From the NCBI RefSeq assembly GCF_019175385.1, contig NC_083344.1:3138965-3202964 (forward strand): a stretch of 64,000 nt of DNA, read 5' to 3'. The first letter of the stretch is position 1; every line of letters begins with the position of its first letter. Made by a program: the position numbers and the translations under genes. The stretch comes from Lycium barbarum (Eukaryota > Streptophyta > Magnoliopsida > Solanales > Solanaceae). Under the pieces are notes generated by a model. That model was not told the DNA's origin and ran no database searches. It saw only the letters and a list, made by a program, of their open reading frames with translations. Positions 35,501-47,500 of the stretch are shown here, one piece after another.

Positions 35501-38500
35501 GCTACAAAAAATTATGGGGGAGAAACCTCTGTTATAAGCAACGAAGACATGCAGAGGAAGGAAAATATTGAGAACACGATGATAAACCTCGTCACAGGTA
35601 ATTATGAGATCGAGGCACAAGCAAGGAAAAGTCAATTTATTACAGCAATTAGGCAAGGTGATACAGAGATTGAAGAGTGGGTGCTAGAAGAGACAGAACC
35701 AATTCAACAAGACATGAGTTTAGTGCTACAAAAGGAGGAGAAGACAACTACATGGGTGAAACAACACATGCTTAAAATGGGGAAAATTTTTGGGGTTGAT
35801 TTTAAGGGACATGAGGAGGAAGCACGGGAATTACTGATGCAAATAGATAGTTGCAGACAGGCAAGAAAAATGGAGTCTGTGAGTGTTTCAAAGAGGCCGA
35901 GATTCAACGGGATCCAGGAACTTAAGGGACTCACCACTTTTGATGTAAATTTCAAGAGTGATGGGAAGAGAGGCAGGGGAAAAGATGGGAAACTTTTTCA
36001 ATGAAGTTAAAATTGGTGTCATGGAATGTGAGGGGATTGAATTGTGGGGATAAGAGAAGGTTAGTAAAAAGCCTTATTTACAACTGGAATGCTGATGTTA
36101 TTTTCTTCAGGAATCTAAACTGGAAGGGGAAGTTAAAGAGATTATCAAAGATCTTTGGGGTGAGAGATGGGCACAGTTTGCTTCTCTGCAAGCAAGTGGC
36201 ACTAGAGGGGGAATCTTGATGATGTGGGATAGTAGAGTGTGGAAAGGGGAGACTCTGGAGATTGAAGCATATACTTTATCCTGCAAGTTTGTGGCACTCC
36301 TTCAAACTTTTGAGTGTCATATAACTGGAGTATATGCCCCAAACTGCAGAACAGAGAGGGAAAATGTGTGGGATGAACTAGGGGCAGCAAGGGGTTTGAT
36401 AGATGGCCCCTAGGCTATCTGTGGAGATTTCAATGTTACTAGATTTCCTTCTGAAAAAATGAACTGTAGAAGAAGAAGTCCTGCCATGGAGGAATTCTCA
36501 GACTTCATAGAAGACATGGAATTGGTAGACCCTCAGTTGCAGGGAGGGTGTTTTACATGGCATAAGGGTGATAACTATAGAATAGCATCCAGAATTGTTA
36601 GGATTCTATTCTCACATGAATGGGATGATAAGTTCAGGAATATCAAGCAGTCACTGTTGCAAAGACTGGAATCTGATCACTTCCCAGTTGAATTGCAGTG
36701 TGGAGTGCGGGAGCTCAACAAATCCTATTTCAAATTTGAAAAGTGGTAGTTGAATACTGATGGGTTTGTGGAAAGATTGGTGGAGGCCTTTGTCTTTACA
36801 GGCAAACCAGATTTCATTCTGGCTTGTAAGTTCAAAGCTTTTAAAGCCAAGTTCAAAGATTGGAACAGAACTAGCCAAGGAAACCTGGGATTTCAAAAGA
36901 CTCAGATTCTGAGTCAATTGGCTACACTAGATGCTGTGGTGGTGAATAGAGTGCTAACAGAGGAAGAATCAGTTATGAAGGCATATTTGTTGATGGAATA
37001 TGAAGAGCATCGTAAAAATGAAGAAATTGCATGGAGACAAAGATCTAGGGCTCTTTGGCTTAAAGAAGGGATAGGAACACCAGTTTCTTTCATAAGGTGG
37101 CCAATGCACATAAGAGAAGCAACGACATTGATCGGCTTGTGATACAAGGAGAAACAGCGGAGGATCCAACAAGAATAAAGGGAGAAATTATTGGTTTCTA
37201 TCAGAGTTTGTACTCTGAGTCTGTAGATTGGAGGCCTTCATGCAACCTAATTAACTGTCCTGCTATTAATGAAGAAGAAAAAGCAGCTCTAGAGGGGGAA
37301 TTTGAAGAACAAGAGGTGTTGTCATGCTTGAAGATATGTGCCATGGACAAAGCTCCGGGTCCTGATGGCTATACAATGGGTTTCCTTATCAAATGTTGGG
37401 ATGTGCTGAAGCCAGATATCATGGCTACTTTCCAGAATTTCCACTCTAATGGAATTTTTGAGAAAAGCCTCAATGCTACCTACATAGCATTAATCCCAAA
37501 GAAGACAGGTGCTAAGGAGTTGAGAGACTTTAGACCCATTAGCCTTATAGGCAGTGTCTATAAATTGATCTCTAAGGTGCTCACAGAGAGGCTTCAAAGA
37601 GTTATAGGCAAATCATGGATGCCATCTTAATTGCCAATGAAGCAGTGGACTCCAGAATTAAACAAGGCAAGCCAGGAATTTTGTGCAAGTTGGCTATTGA
37701 AAAGGCATATGATCATGTCAACTGGGAGTTTTTGCTGAAAGTGCTTCCATGTATGGATTTTGGAAGAAAATGGATCAAGTGGATAAAGTATTGTATATCA
37801 AATGTCAGGTTCTCAGTTCTTATCAATGGTGCACCTGAAGGTTTTTTCCCGGCACATAGAGGGTTGAGGCAGGGTGACCCCCTATCTCCTTTTCTGTTTG
37901 TCTTAGCCATGGTGGGCCTGAATAATATGATCAAAGTGGCAAGAACCAACAACTGGATCAGAGGCTTTGAGGTTGCGACAAGCTCAAACTCAAATGCAAA
38001 CATGGAAATCACACATTTACAGTATGCAGATGACACCTTAATTTTTTGTCATGCTGATGAAGATCAACTACAGATTTTGAGAACTATTCTGGTACTGTTT
38101 GAAGGAATTTCTGGTTTACATATTAACTGGAGAAAGAGTCATATGTATCCTATCAATGAAGTGAATAATATGGAAGATTTGACCAGGCTTTTGGGTGGAG
38201 AAGTAGGTTCATTGCCAACTACTTACTTGGGAATGCCTTTAGATGCTAAATCAAAGTCTGAATATCTGGAATTCTGTGATTGAACAAAGTGTGAGAAGAA
38301 ATTATCTAGGTGGAAGTCACAATACATATCACTAGGGGGCAGAGTCACTCTCATTAACTCTGTATTGGATGCACTCCCAACCTATATGATGTCCGTCTTT
38401 CCCATTCCAGAGGGAGTTATCCAAAGACTTGATAAGATCAGAAGGGACTTTCTTTGGAAGGGTAACCAAGATAAGAAGGTATTCCATTTAGTTAAGTGAT

Positions 38501-41500
38501 GTAATGTTATACTGGGAAAGAAGCAAGGTGGTTTAGGTGTCAGAAACTTAAAGTTACAGAGCAAAGCTTTAAGACTCAAATGGCTGTGGAGGTATTCACA
38601 AACACCTCAACCATACTGGGGAAGAATCATCAAAATAAAATATGGGGAAGATAACAATTGGATGACTAAGGAGGTGAACACCCCTTATGGAGTCAACTTG
38701 TGGAGATCTGTAAGAAATCTTTGGCCTTTCTTGAGGATACATTCCATTGTTAAAGTGAACAATGGTGAAAACACTTCTTTCTGGGAGGACAAATGGTTGG
38801 GAAACACTTGTCTAAAGGAACTCTTTCCAAGCATTCATTGACTGGCAGTACATCAAGATAAGAAGGTAGCTGAGAACTGGACTGCTCAAGGATGGGACAT
38901 TCAGTTTAGAAGAAACTTCAATGACTGGGAAATCAATACATTGACAGAATTTTTCAAAAAACTGGAAGAATTTAAAGGAACACAGGAAAGAGCAGACAAA
39001 CTATGGTGGCGGACAGCAAAGGCATTTACAAAGTGAGCTCAGCTTACAAATTCTAGATACATGGGAACCAACAAGTGCAACATTGGCCTTGGAAGCACAT
39101 ATGGAAAGTGAAGGTGCCTCACAAAGTTGCATGTTTCACTTGACTGTTGGCAAGAGAAGCTGTCTTGACTCAAGAAAACCTCAAAAAAAGAAAGTTCTCT
39201 CTTCGTTCCAGATGCTATTTGTGCGGTGACCCACATTGTGGGATCCAACTGGGTATGTTGTTGTTGCTATTTGTGTGGTGAAGAGGTTGAGACAGTTAGT
39301 CATCTATTTTTACATTGTAGGATTACAGCCCAGCTATGGAGGATTTTTATCAATCTAAGAGGCATTGTTTGGGTAATGCCAAAAAGGATTACTCAGTTAC
39401 TTTATAGCTGGGAGGAGGCAGGAGTAGGAGCCTCAGACAGAGATAGATAGAGGATTGTCCCAGCCTGTATTTGGTGGACAATATGGAAAGAAAGGAACAC
39501 CAGGTGTTTTGAAGACACCAGCAGTGAAGTACAGAAGATCAAACTGAATCGCATTAAGCTTTTTTGTTTTTGGTGCAAGCAGATCTACCTAGATGATACT
39601 GAGTCCATAATAGAAATCCTAGGTTCTTGTCAGAATTTCACTTTATGGACTAGTTTCCTGATTTTTGCTATGATGTAAATATGTTTTCAGTACAACCTAT
39701 GTACTGATTTAGTCAAATACATACAACTGTTACTTTCTCAAAAAAAAAAAAAAAAATTCACTACATGCTAGTAAAGAAATGTTGTAAATTTACAATGGTA
39801 CTGCATAAGTTGTCATGCGTGCTTGGAACTAATAGTTACATATCAAGATGAAAACTTTTTTTTTTTTTGAGAAAGTAACAGTTGTATGTATTTAACTAAA
39901 TCAGTACATAGGTTGTACTGAAAACCATATTTACATCATAGCAAAAATCAGGAAACTAGTCCATAAAGTGAAATTCTAACAAGAACCTAGGATTTCTGTT
40001 ATGGACTCAGTATCATCTAGGTAGATCTGCTTGCACCAAATATCAAGATGAAAACTTTAGTACAATCTGATACCTTGCTTCAAACAACAAGGACAAATTC
40101 ATAACTGCTAGGGATGAGATAAATGTTAAATGGCCTATGTATTGCAAAGAAGGAAAAAAAGATGAAAAGTTCCCTCCTTTGACTGCATATCAACAAGATA
40201 GTATGCAGGCAACAAAACATAACCCTTGCCAACCGACAGTCGTGTATGGATGATATCAACTCTAAGCACAACATAGAAAAATGGAAGAAAAGGAACAAAG
40301 CGTACAAACTTAATGTAGCCAAGAAAGCACCAAATTAAGCTAGTTAAACGAGTTGAAACAAACAAAATCAGCAAATCACCTTTGTCAAACAGTTAATACA
40401 AGTTACAAGGGTCTTCTCGTCTTCGGTGACAAGCAAAGGAACAATAACCTGCAATACCAGAAAATATCAGACAATGCAAGAACGACTAGCCCATGATCGA
40501 AGGAAAGAGGCAATTCACTCAGCACACTCGAGCGCTTACACTTAGGCATCTGAAAGGGTCGTACTGGGACAAAATTGTATTTAAACAATTCTCAGCTTCA
40601 TTCGCAACCTGAAGGATGTCGCAACACAATAAGCAAAGAGGGAAATGAAAAGTTTCTATATACTTAATACTTTCAGCCAAGCAGAAGTTTACTTTTGCAA
40701 CATCATCCTTGGTCACATGGAGCAGCTTTTCAATTATGATCTCAACTGAGTCCTCCATAGCATTTTTCTGGAACAACACAAGATTGAACTAATTGACAAT
40801 GGATAAAGAGGAGGTATATCAAAAGTGAAAAACGCAAAAAGCTCTGAGGCCAGCTGGGGCTTTAAGTGCAAAGCGCAAATAAAGCGTGGGCTTTAATGAA
40901 AAAAGGCGCAATGGTGCAAAAATACAAATATATATATGTTTAGTCCAAGACTAATAATAATTAGCATGTATAACAAATATATGGACAAAGAAATTGTAAA
41001 AACATTACGATAAAGTGAAATATCAATTATCTAGTGCCATGTCTTCAGGAGAGGCTCATTGGCAAGGAAAAGTATGTCTTAAGGCCTTGATGATGACACT
41101 GAAGCGCACATAAAGTGAGGCGAAGCGCTCAACATATTTTGAACCTCGCTTCAGGGCTTAAGCGCGCCTTTGACAATACTGGTGGAAAACAACCATTCCT
41201 CTTCATTTATAAAAGGGAGGATCAAAGAGGAAATCCACAAGTGACCACTGAAAATACAGCCTACATACCTGATTCTTCAGCATTTCAAGAATCAGAGATA
41301 GGGCAAGTTCCCTTGTCAATGATTCAGAATCATCTAACACCTCAAGCACAGCAGTTAATATCTGATTGAAATACTGCACAACGCAAAAGATGACACGTCA
41401 TGAGATCCATATCCTTTTAGAAGAACTAATTCCAAAGGACCACAAATTAACCTCCAACTATTTGGAATGCGAATCAGCTACTTGACAGAAAACCAGTGAA

Positions 41501-44500
41501 ATTAGACTATGATTCCAAGTCTTATATTAGGAATCCAAAAATCTACATTAATTGACTAAACATCAGACAGATTTCAGTGGCAAATTACCTTGCTCCAGAT
41601 GGATTGATCATTAGCAACAGAAGCTTCGACCAATTGTTGAAGTGCATCACGCTTGTTAGCAGCAGGACTTCCATCATCACCATTGCAAATCTGCCCAAAA
41701 GTGGAAGAAAAAGCAGGGTAAGATTACTGAAGGTTTTATCCTCAAATTCTTATAAAATCAGACTTGAAAAATGATTCAAAAGATTCTTTGAAATGTGGCA
41801 ATATAGCACAACCTGAATGGCACAGATGGACCACAAAAAAAACTCACCAAATGAAGAATCTGAGGGATGTTTGGTCCAGTTTCTAGAGTTGGAGTTATCT
41901 TGAGAGCAGAAAGTTTTAGGTGATTAAGCCCCAGGTCAGATGAAGACCCATTATCTGCTCTAGCATCATGAGCATTCTGTAGATGGTCTGAATCAACTAG
42001 CCCATTGACGTCCATATGAGCAGTGGAGATGTGTTCTATGGTTGAGCTGTTGTCTTTGCTCTCCAATGGCGCAGTCCATAGTCCATCATTCTCGCTTGTC
42101 GTAAGGGCCCCAAATTTCAAATCCTTGGCTTTTGAAACAGAAATATCAGTGTTGGGTCCAGTTTCCACACCATGATAGAAGTCCTGAGTACCATCAGACA
42201 AGTGGCCAATAGACCTAGTCATATAGATTGGGTCTTGAAGAGAGCTCCACTTTCTGACGCTATCAGTATCTACTGCACCCCCAGAATATCTTCCAAATTG
42301 ATTACTCTTCTTTGAAGTGCCAATATATCCATCATCAGATGATGTTCCAATAACATCAGATGGATCATACGAAGACTTGGATCGGTGTCGTTCTTTCTTG
42401 CTCTGCACGAAATTCATTAAATCCACTTCTATGCGAGGTGTGCGCTGCTTAAGAGCCCGTCTCAAGTAATTTTGTTCTTCAACAGATAAGCTAAGAATAA
42501 AATTCAGAACTGCTATCGAGTCAAAGTGTGTGTACATTGATATAATGCACGAAATAGCTGCATCTTTCAGTTTGGTATTCTTATCGTGGACCAATGGTGT
42601 CAACTTAGCGAGCCATAACTTGAGGATGCCGATGTTAGCAGCACCTTCAGAATTTGAAGGATGATTGTTAAAAGAGCCAATTGAAAACTCAATTACAGCG
42701 AGTTTAGCCTTTGGGGAACGCTGCTCATCTAATGAACGGAGCAAAGCTGGCAAAAGGGAGTCTATACCATATGCCTTGCTAACTATTTCTAGGGTAGTTG
42801 AGCAGGGCTGCCTTACCAATTCTTTGGGATCAATTAACCGTGAGAAAACATGTGGCAAGATCCTCTCTATGTAACTTTCAAATGGCTTTCTGCAAGCAGG
42901 AATGAGATCTGCAAGAGTTAAAAGTGCTGCCTGTGCAACTTTATGATGGGGATCATCAAGATGCTGGAAAAACAATTTCATAACCTTCTCAAAACTCTGA
43001 GTGATTTCCTGAATACCTCTAGGGCCCTGCTGTAGCAATGATCGGAGATAGCTGAATGCAGCAACCCTGGCTTTCCAATCTGAAGTAGAATTGAGACCCT
43101 GACTCAATGCATCATTTAGTGAAGCAGGACCATCCACATAACTAGATAGATCTAGAGGAAGTTGACCGTCATCAAAGCTCCTCCTCCTGCTTGCTGACAT
43201 TCTTCCTGCTGCATTTTTTCTTAGGAGAGGACGTTGAAAATTGGGAACATGATTATTGTGGGAGTCCCTAATAGCATCTCTATACGGTGTCTCTAAGTAT
43301 TGTCTGTCAACATGAGAATTCATCAACCGCCTAATGTCCCTTGGCTCAGCGTTCTCTTCAACAAGTCCTCTATCCAGTAGTTTTTCAGGAGCTCTTCTTG
43401 CAGTGGAGGAGTTGAGTGCCGAAAAAGACTCATGATCCACACTACTTCGGTATGATGCTTTAGCTGATTCCTTTGAGGCCTGGATCTGAGTGATGATATC
43501 AGACAAAACCAACCCACCATTGCGATTATTTCCTTTAGTCGCAGCAGATGGTGCATCAACCAGTAAAGCATTAGTAAGACTTGTTGATGCAGGAACAGCA
43601 AGAGGGAATGGTGGATCACGGGATGAGGGTGGGTCAACTCCTGCACTAGGGTACAATATAAAACATTTTAAGCTGTTTAATAAAACTCAAAAGTTACGGC
43701 AATAGTTCAAACGTACTTTTTGGTAAATCATAAAACTGCATGAAGACGACCTTTCATGATGTCAATAACTAATTAAACACATCAAGCTTTGCTTAATCAA
43801 ATAGGTAACTACTAACACATCAAGTTTCAAGATGCAGAAGAATAATGGAAGAGGAAACAATCACCTAGATCTAAACTAGAGGAGCGACCTTTCTCAGATA
43901 CATCTAGACCTTTGAGCAGGTTTTCTATAGCAGAAACTTTCTGTTTGCTGGCATGAAGTACGCTTTCCAGGCTACGTTCCACTCCCACAGGTTTTGCTTG
44001 TGGCAAAAGTAGCCCAGAGGACTGGGACGTCCCTGAAGGCAAATTGGCACTTTTATCCATGGCAACTATTGCAGATGTCCCATAACCAGGTATATGTGAA
44101 GAAGCAGGTGTTTGAGAAGTAAGTGAGAAGTGTGAACTCCTCTCTCGAACAGAAGGAGAAGAGTGTCGTTTGTGAATACCACCATCTTCCTCATTTACGA
44201 TCTGCAAAATAGTTCCACTTTAGCCCACAACATTTGCCTTAAAGACTACTTTGGAGAAGATGCCACATTATCTGTCTTGGAGGGATGCTGAGAGCAACTT
44301 ATAAGAGAAAAGAGAGTACCCTTTGGATAGCAGGATCGAAGGACATAAATAAACGCCTAGAACGTTCTGGCCAAGTTCTTGCAAACATTCGGTACAAAGT
44401 TCTTGCAGTTGACCGTACCTGTTGTTATAGGTAAGTCATATGAATTGTCAACAAGAGATCTTGAATCGAAGTGTGGGGGGGTTTGCAAACGGCAAGGTTT

Positions 44501-47500
44501 ACATGATAATAATGCAAAAATGTGTGCAAAATATGATACTCAGAGTTCAAAATTCATACCTCACCCATTGCATCAGCGACACAACATTTTATAAGGTCTT
44601 CATAGAGTTCTGCTGAACGTTGTACCTCAGATGCATCAGGCCAATGTTCAAGGATCAGAAGTGCGTATTCGCAGCATCTGTCATCGAAAATAATCAGAAG
44701 AAGAAACAGGCACTGTAGAGAATTAAATCAAAATTAAGATCTGTTAATTCGAAGAGTGGTATCAAACCTTGCACGAAGTACTGCATTTTTGTCTTTCTTT
44801 GCAGAATCCGCTATACGAGGAAGTGCTCGACCAACTTTGCAGTTGCGCAACATCTGGGGGGGAAAAAACAGCAGCAAATGATTGACAGATACTGCAAGTA
44901 CAGGCAAAAAACAGATTCAAGCAGCACATAAAGCATTACCGTCTTTATGCAGTTATCAGCAGATTCTGCAATCACAAGAACAGTTATCACAACGAGCTTG
45001 AAAAGAACCTGAAGTTCAATGAGGATGTCATAACCTCGCGCAAGTTAGAGCAAATGTAATCCTTTCTCCCTAGTAAAATAATATTAGTATAAGCGCGTGG
45101 ACAACTATATCACTTGTTCTCACCGGAATGAACATCTCAGCACATGCCTCAAAATCTCCCAAAAGCTCCTTTGATAAGAAGTTCAGTAAATGACATGCCT
45201 ACCATTTACATAAGACAGTGGATGTCAGAATTCGGAACATAATCCATTTAGTAAATGTTGGTGCAAAGCAATCCAGAATAAAGCAAATGTTAAGCTAACC
45301 ATCACCAATAAGCAAAAAATGCAGCTAAACAAGCACCCTGCTTGCACGGTAAAAACATGCAGGTGCATATCTATATTGATGACATCCATTTGAGAAACTT
45401 ACAGAATACTCGCTCTTCCTCTTCTTTTTCCACTTTTCTACTCAAATAACAACCAAAGTAGAATGCCTAGTTGTCTACACTGCTTTGCCTTTTTTTTTTT
45501 TTGGGGGGATCAAGTAAACGTTTTCATTAATCACAAGGCCAAAATTGGCCGTATTCAAGAAGTATACCAAAAGGTAAAGAACCTACAAAACCTACACCGC
45601 TTTACTTCAGAAGATCAGTATTTCATTTTTCACTAAATTGGTTTCCAAATCTCACTGAAGATCTGCTGCTCTTTCTATCTGATAAGAGAAATGTAGACAA
45701 AATGCATTAGGGCTGTAATTCTTGCACGTCAAGGTGTAGCCCTAGAGCCTGGATAAATGCAAAAGAAAAGAATAAGGAGAGTCTCTTTAACTCCTGCAAG
45801 GCTTCTGTAGATGTGCAACTACTTCCAAGACTGGAAAACCTAAAGGATGGACCTCGACGGTAATCAGTGTGATGCACATAGAGCAACACATGCAAAAAGA
45901 AATATTTCAATATCATGTCTACAATGACTTTACAGAGCTCGATTAAATGAATCAGCTGCCTTGCTCAAACTTGTTTGATCATAATTTACTATAAAGAATT
46001 CCAGTTTCAAAATGAAAGGATGATATAAACCTAATGTTCAGTTTAGGTGCCCTCTGCATTTACATCAACTTGGAGGTGCTCTCTGCATAATGGAGATGTT
46101 TCGAATATTAAACTAAGAACACAGCTTTTACAGGACACTTAGATAAGAGCTGCTTCTGAAAAACAAAAAAAGCAACAGCAATGACAAATTTAGCAAGCTA
46201 TGTTCTTTTTTAATTTTAATAAGCCATTAGGGGCTATATTAGAGACTTGGATATGGAAGAGGAATAGAAAATCAACTTCTACCAGGTTTTCATTGTATCT
46301 GACTGTCCATAAGGAGGTAAACCCAAGACATTTCAGACAGGTGCATCATGGTAAATGAAAGTCATGCTAATAAAAATAGCACGGCATAGAATAAAAAGAA
46401 CAAATATCTCATAGAGCACATACTTCCCAGAAAGAAGTATATCATAGGCACACAGGCAAAGTATATGAGAACATAGAGAAGCGGGAGCAGTAGCCAGTGT
46501 TATGGAACCAAACCTGTTTGATTATGCTGGATCTCCGATCAGATAACTGTGTGCTCAAAGGGCCAACAAGTTGCTTTAGAAGTCCACGAAAACAAGGATA
46601 ATCAGCAGCACCTAATGGAACAGAGTAAAACATAACATGCATTATCAACTGCACTGTCTTAATCAGTAAGGACACAACACAAGAAGATGCCACTATAAGA
46701 ACATAAGGAAGCGTTGCACACCAATTCAACAAAGGAAGGGAAAGGTTATCTGAAGGTCCAATGTTAGTAAAATACCTCCAATAACCAGTGCTTCAACTCT
46801 CTGCATAGCGGCAATACGGATAGACCAATCTTTCTCTGGTACAAGGGTTGAGCCAATATTCTCGAATTCTCTTATCAGTTCCTTTTCTGAATACACTTTA
46901 ATTGGCTCGACAGGCTTTTCTGTAATATCACCATCCGCTGCACAAGAACAGAGATCAAATTAAAATCATATTAACAAACGCCATAAACTATTTGTTTGCA
47001 TTATTTGACTGCATAGTAGCTCTCTTTCTGTTCCATTTCTTTGCTCCAATTACACCATTGTTCGCAAAATTTGCTCAAGACAAATAATATCTTTTTTTTG
47101 AAGTAAGAGAAAATTCATTAAAAAGCAGCCAGAAGATGCAAGCAAATGATTACAGGGAAAGAGGCCTGCTCATATACAAAAACTAGTCTACAACTAAGCA
47201 GCAGACACCATCCAAAAACTGATCACAACTAGTTATAGGGGCCTAGTTGAGCCAACAAAATAAATTCAGTAAGCATTTTGTTTTGAGTACATGAGTAGGA
47301 GTTGAGATCCCATCAGAACATCTTCAATTCCTTTCATTCCTAGATGCACCAAAATTCGCAGCAGGTACAATTAACCAAACCTTTTTGTTGGATTTTCCAA
47401 CTCTAACCTTTTTGTTGGATTTTCCAACTCTCCAAACACTAGTTTTCATGTGTGCATTACTCTGACTAGTCCAGATATAGAGAAGAACATACTCCAAATA

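Larger units (their letters stand above)
33763..39756 (+). mobile_element. Full-size L1-type LINE, decayed
   Basis: A roughly 6 kb non-LTR retrotransposon flanked by the 12 bp duplication TTCACTACATGC (33751-33762 and 39757-39768), ending in a poly(A) run (39740-39756). Order: leader, ORF1 with a DUF4283-like region, ORF2 with endonuclease, reverse transcriptase and C-terminal Cys/His motif. Several frameshifts and stops make it non-autonomous. It is antisense to its host gene CLASP. Confidence 0.92.
33600..40379 (-). other. CLASP intron 19, occupied by LINE insertions
   Basis: Between exons 40448-40380 and 33599-33498. Nearly all of it is one full-size LINE on the opposite strand plus a truncated inverted LINE copy. 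Without them the intron would be about 0.6 kb. Confidence 0.85.

Noticed and set aside
41115..41369. Plus-strand frame opposite a CLASP exon
   Set aside because: Antisense shadow of exon 41373-41269 plus a dispersed repeat.
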